From: Faunimonas pinastri
Lineage (GTDB): Bacteria > Pseudomonadota > Alphaproteobacteria > Rhizobiales > Afifellaceae
DNA length: 64,000 bases
NCBI RefSeq assembly: GCF_900110915.1
Contig: NZ_FOFG01000002.1
Location: forward strand, 372,001 to 436,000
Direction of reading: 5' to 3'
Part shown: positions 45,353 through 53,822 of the stretch, piece after piece
Numbering within the stretch: the stretch's first letter is position 1
How the letters are laid out: the number at the start of each line of letters is the position of its first letter
Notes under the pieces: model-generated
Told to the model about the DNA's origin: nothing
Databases searched by the model: none
What the model saw: only the letters and a program-made list of their open reading frames with translations
Translations under genes and position numbers: made by a program

Positions 45353-46150
45353 GTGCATCCAGCCGTTAAGAGTGGACCGGCCTTGAAGATCGACGCCAAG
45401 ACGCCCTGCTTCCTTCTCGTCCGGGGAGACGATCCGGACGCTCTCTCGGCCGCGCTTCGCAGCGATGCGGAGGCGCTTGTGTTCGATTTGGCGGGGGTGC
45501 CGAGCGAACGAAGGGGAACAGTGCGGCGGGCTGTTCTCGCGGCCCTGCGGGAAGCGCGAAATGGTGGCCGAAGAAGGCTGTTGGCAGTGCGGGTGGGCGG
45601 CATTCGGGATCCGCTTTCAGAGGGCGATCTCGACGTCGTGGTGACCGGAGGCCCGGATGCGGTCCTGCTGGCGGCATGCGAAGGCGCAGCGGACCTTCAG
45701 CGCCTGTCGGCCCGCCTCTCGGTTCGCGAGGCGCTGCACGATCTGGCGGACGGCAGCACGGCCATCGTCGCGAGCATCGACACGCCTGCGGGCCTGCTGC
45801 TTCTTCCCGAGCTTTCCCGGGCGGCCGGGCGGCTCGCCGCGCTCACCTGGAGCGCCGAAGCGCTCGCGGTCCATCTCGGCATTCCGGCAAACGATCCGGG
45901 AGACTGGCCGCACCCCCTCCAGCTCGCCCGCAGCCTCGTCGTCTTCGCGGCCTCAAGCTCCGGCGTTGCGGCCCTCGACACCGCCGCCCCGCCCGGCACG
46001 GCCCCGGAACCGCTGCGCCGCCTTGCCGAATCGGCTCGGCGCGACGGCTTCGCAGGGATGCTTGCCGCCGGGCCGGACCAGTTCACCGTGCTTCAGGAGG
46101 CGTTCGGCACGCCTCCGCTCAGCCGCCGCCACCCGCCGGGCGGTGCATGA
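45353..46150 (+). CDS. CitE/HpcH-type aldolase/lyase family protein
   Basis: 265 aa. The CitE pattern is recognisable but diverged: LLVRGDDPDALSAALRSDAE, ALVFDLAGVPSERR (the DLEDxV position, here DLAGV), AVRVGGIRDPLSEGDLD, TAIVASIDTPAGLLLLPELS (usual IExxxG) and RLAALTWSAEALAVHLGI (usual GxxDL). Several metal- and substrate-binding acidic residues are replaced, so a catalytic role is uncertain. Start GTG 45353, with AGGAGG 11 bp upstream; a TTG at 45350 is equally possible. Its end overlaps the convergent flavin reductase by 32 bp. Confidence 0.75.
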   Translation: MHPAVKSGPALKIDAKTPCFLLVRGDDPDALSAALRSDAEALVFDLAGVPSERRGTVRRAVLAALREARNGGRRRLLAVRVGGIRDPLSEGDLDVVVTGGPDAVLLAACEGAADLQRLSARLSVREALHDLADGSTAIVASIDTPAGLLLLPELSRAAGRLAALTWSAEALAVHLGIPANDPGDWPHPLQLARSLVVFAASSSGVAALDTAAPPGTAPEPLRRLAESARRDGFAGMLAAGPDQFTVLQEAFGTPPLSRRHPPGGA

Positions 46151-46730
46151 CGAAAAGGCTCTCCACCGTCGCATAGTCCATGTAGCCGCAGCGGGCGATG
46201 GTGCGTGCGGCCGTCATGTCGAACCGGCCATCCACGATGAGGTCGTCGCGGATGAAGCAACCGACGATCTCGCCATAGACGATGATGTTGCTCGAGCGCT
46301 GGCCGTCGAGACCGACGAGCACGTCGGATTTCAGGTATCTGCACTCCAGCGCCGCCGCGACGCCGGCGATCCGAGGCGGCTTCACCAACGCGCTCGCCTC
46401 CGTTGCGAGCCCCGCCGCGTCGAACTCGCTCTCCCCATGCGCCAGCCCCGCGGAGGTGGCGTTCACCGCTTCCCGCAGGTCGTAGGTGGTCAGGTTGCAG
46501 ACGAACTCGCCGGTTTCCTCCACGTTGCGGACGCTGTCCTTGCGGCCATAGGAGGAGAACATGACGATCGGCGGCCGGTCGGCGACGAGGTTGAAGAAGC
46601 TGTAGGGGGCGAGGTTCAGCCGTCCCTCGCTGTCCTGCGAGGAGATCCAGCCGATAGGCCGTGGCGCCACGATCGCCTTCAGCGGATCGTGCGGCAGGCC
46701 GTGGTCGCGTTCGCTTGGATGATAGAACAT
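46119..46730 (-). CDS. Flavin reductase family protein
   Basis: 203 aa FMN-binding split-barrel protein of the DIM6/NTAB type. IVAPRPIGWISSQDSEGRLN, NLAPYSFFNLVADRPPIVMF, GRKDSVRNVEETGEFVCNL and the C-terminal strands are typical. It probably reduces FMN with NAD(P)H or supplies a partner monooxygenase. It follows the nitroreductase by 7 bp, forming a two-gene flavoprotein operon. The tail-to-tail overlap with the CitE-like gene is 32 bp. Confidence 0.88.
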   Translation of the reverse strand: MFYHPSERDHGLPHDPLKAIVAPRPIGWISSQDSEGRLNLAPYSFFNLVADRPPIVMFSSYGRKDSVRNVEETGEFVCNLTTYDLREAVNATSAGLAHGESEFDAAGLATEASALVKPPRIAGVAAALECRYLKSDVLVGLDGQRSSNIIVYGEIVGCFIRDDLIVDGRFDMTAARTIARCGYMDYATVESLFVMHRPAGGGG

Positions 46731-46737
46731 GCCCCGC

Positions 46738-47313
46738 TCAGCCCTGCCAGACGGAGATGAGCTTATCCATGTCCGGCCGGTCGCGGTCGGAGGGGCGCAT
46801 GGTGCGCGTGCCGATATGGATGAAGCCCGCGACCTTTTCGCCGTCCTGAGCTCCCAGATAGCGCGCGGCCACTTCGTCATAGGCATACCAGCCGGTGAGC
46901 CAGGTGGAGCCGAAGCCGTGGCTGTTGGCGGCATGCAGCAGGTTCAGGCAGACGGCGCCCACCGAGAGCTGCTGCTCCCATAGCGGGATCTTCGGGTGGT
47001 CCATGATCGGGGCGGAAAAGACGCCGACCACCAGCGGCGCTTCCGCGAACTGCTTGGCCTTCTCCTTCAGCAGCGTCCGCTGCTTCTCGTCCTCTTCCGC
47101 TTCCGCAAGGTCGGAAAGCGCGGCGACCGCCTTAATTCTGGCATTGCGGTCGTAGATGACGAACCTCCACGGCGCGAGCTTGCCGTGGTCGGGAACGCGC
47201 GCCGCGATCGTCAGGATGTCGCGAAGCGTTTCGGCATCCGGGCCGGGCTCCACCAGTTGGGGTGCGCCGACGGAGCGGCGGATGCGCAGGTAATCGAGGA
47301 TTGGGCTGTCCAT
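46738..47313 (-). CDS. Nitroreductase family protein
   Basis: 191 aa. DYLRIRRSVGAPQLVEPGPD, ILTIAARVPDHGKLAPWRFV, SVGAVCLNLLHAANSHGFGS and TWLTGWYAYDEVAARYLG match the FMN-dependent nitroreductases of the YdjA/TdsD-like group (RRSV, PDHGKLxPWRF). Uses NAD(P)H to reduce nitro or other electron-poor compounds; true substrate unknown. First gene of the pair with flavin reductase. Tandem repeats lie upstream at 47364-47398. Confidence 0.92.
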   Translation of the reverse strand: MDSPILDYLRIRRSVGAPQLVEPGPDAETLRDILTIAARVPDHGKLAPWRFVIYDRNARIKAVAALSDLAEAEEDEKQRTLLKEKAKQFAEAPLVVGVFSAPIMDHPKIPLWEQQLSVGAVCLNLLHAANSHGFGSTWLTGWYAYDEVAARYLGAQDGEKVAGFIHIGTRTMRPSDRDRPDMDKLISVWQG

Positions 47314-47363
47314 TGCGGAGTTCCTTCCGTCTGAAAGCTCACGAGCCGTCTGAAGCATGGGCC

Positions 47364-47398
47364 GTCTTGAAACCACATGCCGGTCTTGAAACCACATG
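47364..47398. repeat. Direct repeat upstream of the nitroreductase gene
   Basis: GTCTTGAAACCACATG occurs at 47364-47379 and again at 47383-47398, 19 bp apart in register, and a weaker third copy (GCCGTCTGAAGCATGG) precedes them at about 47346. It sits 50-85 bp upstream of the nitroreductase start, where a regulator might bind. Confidence 0.6.
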
Positions 47399-47461
47399 GC
47401 AGCGGGATTACCACGACTGACCGGTGAAAACAGGGGCGCTTTGAACGGGCATCATGGCTGA

Positions 47462-48754
47462 ATGACCAGGCTTTCACGGTTCGTCACGATCCTTCCGCTC
47501 CTGCTGACCCCGACAGTGGCCTCGACACTGGCCGCCACGATCGCGTCATCCCCTGCCGCCTCCCAGGAGCGCGGACGCGGTGGCCCGGGCGGCGGTGAAG
47601 AGGCTCCGGGGCCCGGCGGACTGAGCGTCGGCGGCAGCATCATGTTTCACCCGCCGCGCGCGGGCGACGCTCCCGCGCCGGAGGATCGCCAGAAGCCGCC
47701 ACCACCGGATTTCCTTTCCACGCGCCCCCGCGACTACGTGCCCAAGCAGGACGACCAGCTGTCGATCCCCCTGCCCTATGCGCCCTCGCGCAGCGGCACC
47801 AGGGAAGCGCAGCCCGTGCTGCCGGAAACGATCCTCGAAGCCCGGCTCGTGCAGGGGGGCAAGCCCGTGCCGCAGGGTCTTGTCTGGCGCGTCTTCGGCT
47901 CGCAGCGCGACAAGGACGGCGAACTCCCGCTCGTCACCACCGCCCATGGCGGCACCACCTCCGTCCAGCTCGCGCCCGGCACCTATTTCGTCAACGCCGC
48001 GCTGGGACGCGCCAGCGCGACCAAGAAGATTACCGTCGGCCGGGAGGCACATTCCGAATCCATCGTGCTGGATGCCGGCGGCCTGAGGTTGAATGCGGTG
48101 GTCGGCGACGACAAGGTCCTCGCCAAGGACAAGGTCGATTTCGAGATCTCCCAGAACGACGATTCGGGCCAGCACGTCGTGGTGCTCCCGCACGCGACGG
48201 CGGGGCAGATCCTGGGTCTGGCCGCCGGCACCTACCATGTCGTCTGCCATTACGGGAACCTGAACGCGGTCGTGCGCGCCGACATCGAGGTTAAGGCCGG
48301 CAAGCTGACGGAGGCCACCATGCGGCAGGTCGGCGCCGACGTGACGCTGAAGCTCGTGGCGGCCGATGGCGGCGAGGCGCTCGCCAATACGAGCTGGACC
48401 GTGCTGACGCCGGACGGCGACACGCTGAGCGAGAATGTCGGCGCCTTCCCTCACATCGTTCTGGCCGAGGGCACCTATACCGTGGTCGCCCGCCACAAGG
48501 ACCAGGTCTATACCCGCAACTTCGATGTGAAGGCCGGCGGTGACCACGACGTGGAAGTGCATCTGAGCGACGTGGCGCCGGCCCAGGGAGAAGGCCTCCC
48601 GGTCGGAGTTCCGCATCCGCTGGCCCCGTCGGCCGACACGCCGATGCCGGGCGCCCAGGCAGCGGCTCCGAATGGCGAAAATCCGGTTTCGCCCGGTGCC
48701 GAGTCGGACGGCGACAGCCCGGACGAAGCCGACACCGGCATCAGCACGGAATAA
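47462..48754 (+). CDS. Secreted protein with three tandem beta-sandwich-like repeats
   Basis: 430 aa. Signal peptide (TILPLLLTPTVASTLAATIA), then a Gly/Pro-rich linker (about 36-110), then three repeats of about 80 aa marked by LAPGTYFV (171), LAAGTYHV (254) and LAEGTYTV (335), each followed by a beta strand ending in V-x-AG. The C-terminus (about 370-430) is Pro/Asp-rich and acidic. The repeats look like carboxypeptidase-regulatory/Ig-type beta-sandwiches, so the protein probably mediates adhesion or scaffold contacts in the periplasm. No family name is certain. A strong terminator follows. Confidence 0.7.
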   Translation: MTRLSRFVTILPLLLTPTVASTLAATIASSPAASQERGRGGPGGGEEAPGPGGLSVGGSIMFHPPRAGDAPAPEDRQKPPPPDFLSTRPRDYVPKQDDQLSIPLPYAPSRSGTREAQPVLPETILEARLVQGGKPVPQGLVWRVFGSQRDKDGELPLVTTAHGGTTSVQLAPGTYFVNAALGRASATKKITVGREAHSESIVLDAGGLRLNAVVGDDKVLAKDKVDFEISQNDDSGQHVVVLPHATAGQILGLAAGTYHVVCHYGNLNAVVRADIEVKAGKLTEATMRQVGADVTLKLVAADGGEALANTSWTVLTPDGDTLSENVGAFPHIVLAEGTYTVVARHKDQVYTRNFDVKAGGDHDVEVHLSDVAPAQGEGLPVGVPHPLAPSADTPMPGAQAAAPNGENPVSPGAESDGDSPDEADTGISTE

Positions 48755-48756
48755 AA

Positions 48757-48780
48757 AAACCCGGCCGCGAGGCCGGGTTT
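48757..48780. terminator. Bidirectional rho-independent terminator
   Basis: AAACCCGGCC, loop GCGA, GGCCGGGTTT with T-runs on both strands. It lies between the convergent secreted repeat protein gene and thrS, ending transcription of both. Confidence 0.92.
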
Positions 48781-48803
48781 TTCGTCTCTCGGAGGGAGTG
48801 GCC

Positions 48804-50813
48804 TCAGGCCAGAGCGCCCTCGGCGGTCGAAGCCCTGGCATCGGCCGGCGCTTCGGGTGTCGCGGTTCCGGCCTGCTGGCGACGGAGATCCGGCGCCATG
48901 GCTTCCAGCATGATCCGCGCGAAAGCGTCCTCGAGGCCGAGGCTTTCCTGGTTCTGGCTGCCGAGACGGCGGATGGATACCGTCCGCTCCTCCGCCTCGC
49001 GACGGCCGACGACCAGCATCAGCGGCACCTTGCCGACCGAGTGCTCGCGGACCTTGTAGTTGATCTTCTCGTTGCGGATATCCGCCTCGGCGCGAATGCC
49101 CGCCGCCTTGAAGCGCCCGGCGATCTCCTCGGCATAGGCATCGGCTTCGGAAGTGATCGTGGCCACGACCAGCTGCGTCGGGGCGAGCCAGAGCGGCAGC
49201 TTGCCGGCGGAATCCTCGATCAGGATGCCGATGAAGCGCTCGAAGGATCCGAGGACCGCGCGGTGCAGCATGACCGGGCGGTGCTTGGCGCCATCCTCGC
49301 CGACATAGGTCGCGCCCAGACGCTCCGGCAACACAAAGTCCACCTGCAGCGTGCCGCACTGCCAGTCGCGGCCGATGGCGTCGGTCAGCACGAATTCCAG
49401 CTTCGGCCCGTAGAAGGCGCCCTCGCCCGGATTGAGCTCGACCTCGTAGCCCGCGGCCTTGGTAGCCGACATGAGCGCGCTTTCCGCCTGGTCCCAGACG
49501 GCATCGCTGCCCGCCCGCTTCTCCGGACGATCGGAGAACTTGATGCGGAAGGCGGTGAAGCCGAGATCCTCGTAGATGGAGGAAAGCAGCGAGCAGAAGT
49601 CCTGCGTTTCCGCCGTGATCTGCGCCTCGGTGCAGAAGATATGCGCGTCGTCCTGCGTGAAGCCGCGCACGCGCATGATGCCGTGCAGCGCGCCGGAGGG
49701 CTCGTAGCGGTGGCAGGAGCCGAATTCCGCCATGCGCAGCGGCAGGTCGCGATACGACTTGATGCCCTGGTTGAAGATCTGCACGTGGCCGGGGCAGTTC
49801 ATCGGCTTCAGCGCCGCGACCTGCTTGTCCGGACCGTCATCGGCCTCGACCTCCGCGACGAACATGTTCTCGCGGAACTTCTCCCAGTGGCCCGAGGCCT
49901 CCCAGAGCTTGCGGTCGATGAGCTGCGGCGTCTTCACCTCGGCATAGTCGGCGAGGTCCAGCCGGCGGCGCATATAGGCCTCCAGCGAGCGCCACACGGA
50001 CCAGCCCTTGGGGTGCCAGAACACCATGCCGGGTGCTTCTTCCTGCAGGTGGAAGAGATCCATCTCGCGGCCGAGACGGCGATGGTCGCGCTTCTCCGCC
50101 TCCTCCAGCATGGTGAGATAGGCCTTGAGGTCCTTCTCGTCGCGCCAGGCGGTGCCGTAGATGCGCTGCAGCACCGGATTGTTGCTGTCGCCGCGCCAAT
50201 AGGCGCCGGCCAGCTTCATCAGCTTGAACGCGTTGCCGATCTTGCCGGTGGACGGCATGTGCGGACCACGGCACAGGTCGAACCACTCGCCCTGATTGTA
50301 GATCTTGACCGTCTGGTCCTCGGGGATCGCGTCGACCAGCTCCACCTTGAAGCGCTCGCCCTTTTCCGCGAACACGGCCTTCGCCTGCTCGCGGCTCCAG
50401 ACCTGCTTGGTGAAGGGCGCGTCGCGGGCGATGATCTCCCGCATCTTCGCCTCGATGGCGGCGAAATCCTCGGTGGAGAACGGCTCCTGCCGGAAGAAGT
50501 CGTAATAGAAGCCGTTCTCGATCACCGGGCCGATGGTGACCTGCGTGCCGGGATACAGCGCCTGCACGGCCTCGGCGAGCACGTGGGCGGTATCGTGCCG
50601 GATCAGCTCCAGCGCGTCCGCGTCGTCGCGCGTCACGATCGTCACGGTCGCATCCGTGTGGATGGGATCGGCGAGATCGGAAAGCACGCCGTCGACCTTG
50701 ATCGCCACGGCCTTCTTGGCCAGCGACTTGGAAATCGACTGCGCGACGTCCGTGCCCGTCACCCCTTCCGGATATTCGCGTCGCGCGCCATCGGGGAAAG
50801 AGATGCTGATCAT
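48804..50813 (-). CDS. thrS: Threonyl-tRNA synthetase
   Basis: 669 aa, charging tRNA-Thr. N-terminal TGS-type domain (about 1-62), editing domain starting at [15 protein letters not shown] with HxxxH (His73, His77), class II catalytic core with motif 2 [20 protein letters not shown] and [11 protein letters not shown], motif 3 region [20 protein letters not shown], then an anticodon-binding domain ([20 protein letters not shown]). Start at ATG 50813 ([10 protein letters not shown]), where the TGS domain begins. Length matches the family. Confidence 0.97.
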   Translation of the reverse strand: MISISFPDGARREYPEGVTGTDVAQSISKSLAKKAVAIKVDGVLSDLADPIHTDATVTIVTRDDADALELIRHDTAHVLAEAVQALYPGTQVTIGPVIENGFYYDFFRQEPFSTEDFAAIEAKMREIIARDAPFTKQVWSREQAKAVFAEKGERFKVELVDAIPEDQTVKIYNQGEWFDLCRGPHMPSTGKIGNAFKLMKLAGAYWRGDSNNPVLQRIYGTAWRDEKDLKAYLTMLEEAEKRDHRRLGREMDLFHLQEEAPGMVFWHPKGWSVWRSLEAYMRRRLDLADYAEVKTPQLIDRKLWEASGHWEKFRENMFVAEVEADDGPDKQVAALKPMNCPGHVQIFNQGIKSYRDLPLRMAEFGSCHRYEPSGALHGIMRVRGFTQDDAHIFCTEAQITAETQDFCSLLSSIYEDLGFTAFRIKFSDRPEKRAGSDAVWDQAESALMSATKAAGYEVELNPGEGAFYGPKLEFVLTDAIGRDWQCGTLQVDFVLPERLGATYVGEDGAKHRPVMLHRAVLGSFERFIGILIEDSAGKLPLWLAPTQLVVATITSEADAYAEEIAGRFKAAGIRAEADIRNEKINYKVREHSVGKVPLMLVVGRREAEERTVSIRRLGSQNQESLGLEDAFARIMLEAMAPDLRRQQAGTATPEAPADARASTAEGALA

Positions 50814-50936
50814 GACACTTCGAGGAGCCGGCTTGAGCAGCCGTGCAGCCACGCCTTTATCTGGGGTTATCTGATACGGCAAACGATGCTGCACCGGGCA
50901 GCTTGCCGTTTGCATCGCCTATACCAGGGCGCGCAA

Positions 50937-51380
50937 TCAGGCAAGGTTTCGCGCGGCGGGAGCGCTCTTCGCGCCGCTTGCGCCGCCGTGAGCGGCGCAA
51001 GCGTGCGGCGCTTCCTTCCCGGGCCCATCCGGCGTGGTGCAGGAGCGCCAGAGACCGTAGCGCCACGGCAGGAACCAGGCGGCATTGCCCGGCAAGCACG
51101 TGGGCACCGGATCGAAGCCGTGCGTACCGAAGGGGCGGCAACGCGAAATTCGCGCAAATGTCATCCATCCGCCAGCCCAAAGCCCGAAACGGCGGATAGC
51201 CGTTTCCCCGAACTCCGAACAGGTCGGCAGATGCCGGCAGGTTCGCCCGGCAACCGAGGACAGCGTGTAGCGATAGAGGCGGATCAGCAGCAATGCGGCC
51301 AATGCGGGGAACCGGGCGGCCAGGCCGACGCTTCCGCCTGCCCGGGCCGGACCACCGACAGGATCAGGATCGAAAGTCAT
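50937..51380 (-). CDS. yidD: Membrane protein insertion efficiency factor YidD
   Basis: 147 aa. RLYRYTLSSVAGRTCRHLPT with CSEFGETAIRRFGLWAGG and SRCRPFGTHGFDPVP give the YidD core with its three conserved Cys. The N-terminal extension (about 30 aa) and C-terminal tail (about 40 aa, Cys/His/Gly-rich) are longer than in short YidD proteins. It works with YidC in membrane protein insertion. Its ATG (complement of 51378-51380) shares the palindrome CATG with the divergent HD gene's ATG. Confidence 0.9.
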   Translation of the reverse strand: MTFDPDPVGGPARAGGSVGLAARFPALAALLLIRLYRYTLSSVAGRTCRHLPTCSEFGETAIRRFGLWAGGWMTFARISRCRPFGTHGFDPVPTCLPGNAAWFLPWRYGLWRSCTTPDGPGKEAPHACAAHGGASGAKSAPAARNLA

Positions 51381-51951
51381 GAACGGAGCCATCTCCCTCA
51401 TCAGCCGCGCCGCCCATTTCGCCGCGCTCCGGCACACCGGACAGAAAAAGAAAGGCGCGAGCCAGCCGCCCTACATCAATCACCTTACCGAAGTCGCCTG
51501 CCTCGTCGCCGAGGCCAACGGGCCGGACGACGCCGAACTGATCGCCGCCGCCTGGCTGCACGATGTCGTGGAAGACGGCCACGCGAGCCTGGCGGAGATC
51601 ACCGATCGCTTCGGCGAGGATGTCGCCACCCTCGTCGGGGAACTCACGGATGATATGAGCCTGCCCTCCGACGAGCGCAAGCAGCGGCAGGTGGACGAGA
51701 TCGCCCGAAAGTCGCCACGCGCCCGGCTTTTGAAGCTTGCCGACAAGGTGAGCAACCTCGGTGAAATCGAGCGTGATCCGCCGGAAGACTGGTCGGAGGA
51801 GAAGCGGCGCGCCTATGCGGACTGGGGAAAGAAGGTGGTCGATGCGGGATGCCGCAATCTCAACGGCGAACTGGAGGACCGCTTCAATGCGACCTACGCG
51901 GCGATCACGCGGCAGTCGCGGGAGAATCGCCCGATCGTGACTGAACGATGA
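51379..51951 (+). CDS. HD-domain hydrolase, MESH1/SpoT-like
   Basis: 190 aa. SRAAHFAALRHTGQKKKGAS and PPYINHLTEVACLVAE resemble the ppGpp-hydrolase fold (RH-x-GQ..., PYIxHxxxV), AAWLHDVVEDGHASLAEI holds the HD pair with the following E-D, and ARLLKLADKVSNLGEIERDP is the LADxxxNL metal block. This points to a small alarmone synthetase-independent ppGpp/NADPH phosphohydrolase, like MESH1. AGGA lies 9 bp before the ATG. Divergent from yidD with overlapping start codons. Confidence 0.88.
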   Translation: MNGAISLISRAAHFAALRHTGQKKKGASQPPYINHLTEVACLVAEANGPDDAELIAAAWLHDVVEDGHASLAEITDRFGEDVATLVGELTDDMSLPSDERKQRQVDEIARKSPRARLLKLADKVSNLGEIERDPPEDWSEEKRRAYADWGKKVVDAGCRNLNGELEDRFNATYAAITRQSRENRPIVTER

Positions 51952-51998
51952 GACCTGGATGACGTTACCTCGGCCGATCGACACGATCGGAGATCGTC

Positions 51999-52226
51999 AT
52001 GAAAAAGCTCATTCTTGTGACCGCCGTCGCCCTTCTCACCGGCATCGGCGCAGCCCAGGCCCAATCCAGCTCCACCTACGGGGAGCGCGACCCCGCGATG
52101 CGGCCGCCGACCCAGCGTCAGCTCTGGCTCCTGCAGCAGGAGCGTGAGCACATCTGGCAGAAGGATAACAACCAATACTCCCAGAGCAATCACCGGACGC
52201 ATCGCCAATATTACTGGGCCAGGTGA
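51999..52226 (+). CDS. Tiny secreted protein, paralogue 1 of an IWQKD pair
   Basis: 75 aa. Clear signal peptide KLILVTAVALLTGIGAAQAQ. The mature part holds PPTQRQLWLLQQEREHIWQK directly followed by DNNQYS, shared with the next gene. GGAG lies 7-10 bp before the ATG. The mature peptide is only about 53 aa and has no recognised fold. The shared motif with its neighbour shows a duplication. It lies 47 bp after the HD hydrolase. Confidence 0.65.
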   Translation: MKKLILVTAVALLTGIGAAQAQSSSTYGERDPAMRPPTQRQLWLLQQEREHIWQKDNNQYSQSNHRTHRQYYWAR

Positions 52227-52470
52227 CAGGACCCGAGGCCAGGGGTGGGTGACACGCGCTCGGTGACGCGATCCGGTCACGCCCCGCTGCCTTCCGCCGG
52301 ATCTTCGCTCTCACGAATAACGCTGTCACGCATTCGTTACATACTAGGTTCCTTCAAGGTATTTAATCTGTAAGGCTAGCTTCCTATCTCAGTTCAGGGA
52401 ATTGATCCCGTCCGGCTCGCGGTCTTCGTGTCTGTCGCCGGACCTGTTTTTTGAACTGGGAAAGATGGAA

Positions 52471-52677
52471 ATGCGTAACGTCCTTATTGCCTCCGCCACC
52501 GTCCTCGCTCTTCTCGGTGGCGTCGCCAATGCCCACCCGGCCGACCGGCATTACGCGGCCGACCAGACTGCCGACCGCCCGACCGCCACGCAGCTTCGCA
52601 TGCTGAGGGACGAGCAGGACCGGATCTGGCAGAAGGATACCAACCAGTACTCGGCGCCGCTGGCCGACATCCGCTAG
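52471..52677 (+). CDS. Tiny secreted protein, paralogue 2 of an IWQKD pair
   Basis: 68 aa. Signal peptide RNVLIASATVLALLGGVANA, then a short mature chain with RPTATQLRMLRDEQDRIWQK directly followed by DTNQYS. The pattern PT-x-x-QL-x-x-L-x-x-E-x-x-x-IWQKD-x-NQYS is shared with the protein at 51999-52226. GGGA lies about 9 bp before ATG 52471; ATG 52465 is an alternative. A strong terminator follows at 52714. Function unknown. Confidence 0.65.
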   Translation: MRNVLIASATVLALLGGVANAHPADRHYAADQTADRPTATQLRMLRDEQDRIWQKDTNQYSAPLADIR

Positions 52678-52713
52678 GCTTTGTGCCGGGTCCTCATGCT
52701 CGGACCCCACGCA

Positions 52714-52742
52714 AAAACGGCCCGCTTCGAGCGGGCCGTTTT
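52714..52742. terminator. Bidirectional rho-independent terminator
   Basis: AAAACGGCCCGC, loop TTCGA, GCGGGCCGTTTT with A-tract and T-tract. Ends the small secreted gene on + and the Fe-S scaffold gene on -. Confidence 0.92.
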
Positions 52743-52790
52743 CGTTTCCGGCATACCAGACGGCAGAATGATCGGGACCTCGGTTTTGCG

Positions 52791-53261
52791 TCAGGCAGCC
52801 TGCCCCTCGCCCTTCGCGCTCGCATCCGGTTTTTCGACCGCCTCGATCTGGTTCAACGCATCGACCACCGCGTCGAAGGTCAGCAGCGTCGAGGCATGCC
52901 GCGCCTTGTAGTCCCGCACCGGCTCCAGATAGCCAAGATCGGACCAGCGGCCGTCCGGCGGCGTCCCGTTTTCCTTCAGCATACGGATCATGGTTTCGCG
53001 CAAGGCCCGCAGTTCCCCCGGGGTGGAGCCGAGAATGGTGCGGGCCATCACGGAGGACGAGGCCTGGCCGAGCGCGCAGGCGCGGACCTCGTGGGCGAAG
53101 TCGGCGACCTTTCCGTCTTCCAGCTTCAGATACACCGTCACCGTGGAGCCGCAGAGCCGCGAATGGGCGCGCGCCGAGGCATGCGCGTCCTCAAGCTTGC
53201 CGATCCGCGAAATGTTGCCGGCAAATTCGAGGATCTTGGAATTGTAGATGTCGTCCAGCAT
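52791..53261 (-). CDS. Fe-S cluster scaffold (SufU/NifU-like)
   Basis: 156 aa IscU/SufU-fold protein. YNSKILEFAGNISRIGKLED, then SRLCGSTVTVYLKLEDGKVA (Cys37) and FAHEVRACALGQASSSVMAR (Cys62). The third cysteine ligand, normally in a HxxC block near the end, is Ser here (RHAS, Ser124), so the metal site is incomplete. This pattern may be common to rhizobial members, but I cannot confirm that here. The C-terminus is slightly long and Glu/Ala-rich. Probably acts in Fe-S assembly or zinc/iron handling. Confidence 0.85.
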   Translation of the reverse strand: MLDDIYNSKILEFAGNISRIGKLEDAHASARAHSRLCGSTVTVYLKLEDGKVADFAHEVRACALGQASSSVMARTILGSTPGELRALRETMIRMLKENGTPPDGRWSDLGYLEPVRDYKARHASTLLTFDAVVDALNQIEAVEKPDASAKGEGQAA

Positions 53262-53399
53262 CCAGATCTCCGGGGAGCGCTCATGCGGATGCTCCGCAGG
53301 CTTGGGCGCGTCGTTCCCTCTCTATATAGAGAGGCAAGAGCGAGACTGCATCCCGCAGTAAAGCCGCGGCTGCCCGCCAGTCCCAGTTGAGCAAGAGCC

Positions 53400-53822
53400 A
53401 TGACCGAACCCGCAGCGCCGCAACCGGCCAACGCCTCCCTTCTCTCGCTGGAGGAGCGGACGACCTTCGCGCCGCGCTTCGATGCCGACGGTCTGATCCC
53501 CTGCATCGCGCTGGACGCGACGAGCGGCGCGATCCTGATGTTCGCCTGGATGAATTCCGAATCCCTGCGTCTCACGCTGGAGACGGGCTTCGCGACTTAT
53601 TGGAGCCGATCGCGCAAGTCGCTGTGGAAGAAGGGGGAAACCTCGGGCGCGCTGCAGCGGGTCGTCGAACTCCGCACAGACTGCGACCAGGACGCGATCG
53701 CCATCCGCGTCGAGGTGGCCCGGCCGGAGGACACCTGCCACACCGGCCGCACGACCTGCTTCTATCGCTCCGTCCCGCTGGGTCCGGGGCCGATCGAGCG
53801 CGAGTTCGAGCCCTTCGCCTAG
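53400..53822 (+). CDS. hisI: Phosphoribosyl-AMP cyclohydrolase
   Basis: 140 aa, third step of histidine biosynthesis. [52 protein letters not shown] (DCDxDA) and [18 protein letters not shown] (CHTGRxSCF) are the family's zinc- and magnesium-binding blocks. No fused HisE domain. Start at ATG 53400. Its stop overlaps the end of the convergent CBS gene by 4 bp. Confidence 0.96.
   Translation: MTEPAAPQPANASLLSLEERTTFAPRFDADGLIPCIALDATSGAILMFAWMNSESLRLTLETGFATYWSRSRKSLWKKGETSGALQRVVELRTDCDQDAIAIRVEVARPEDTCHTGRTTCFYRSVPLGPGPIEREFEPFA

Noticed and set aside
47364-47398. CRISPR array, because of a direct repeat
   Set aside because: Only two clear copies with a 3-bp gap and no spacers or cas genes.
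48672-51653. A 993-codon open frame on the + strand opposite thrS
   Set aside because: It spans the terminator, the entire thrS and yidD on the other strand, and contains no recognisable motif; it is a GC-driven shadow.
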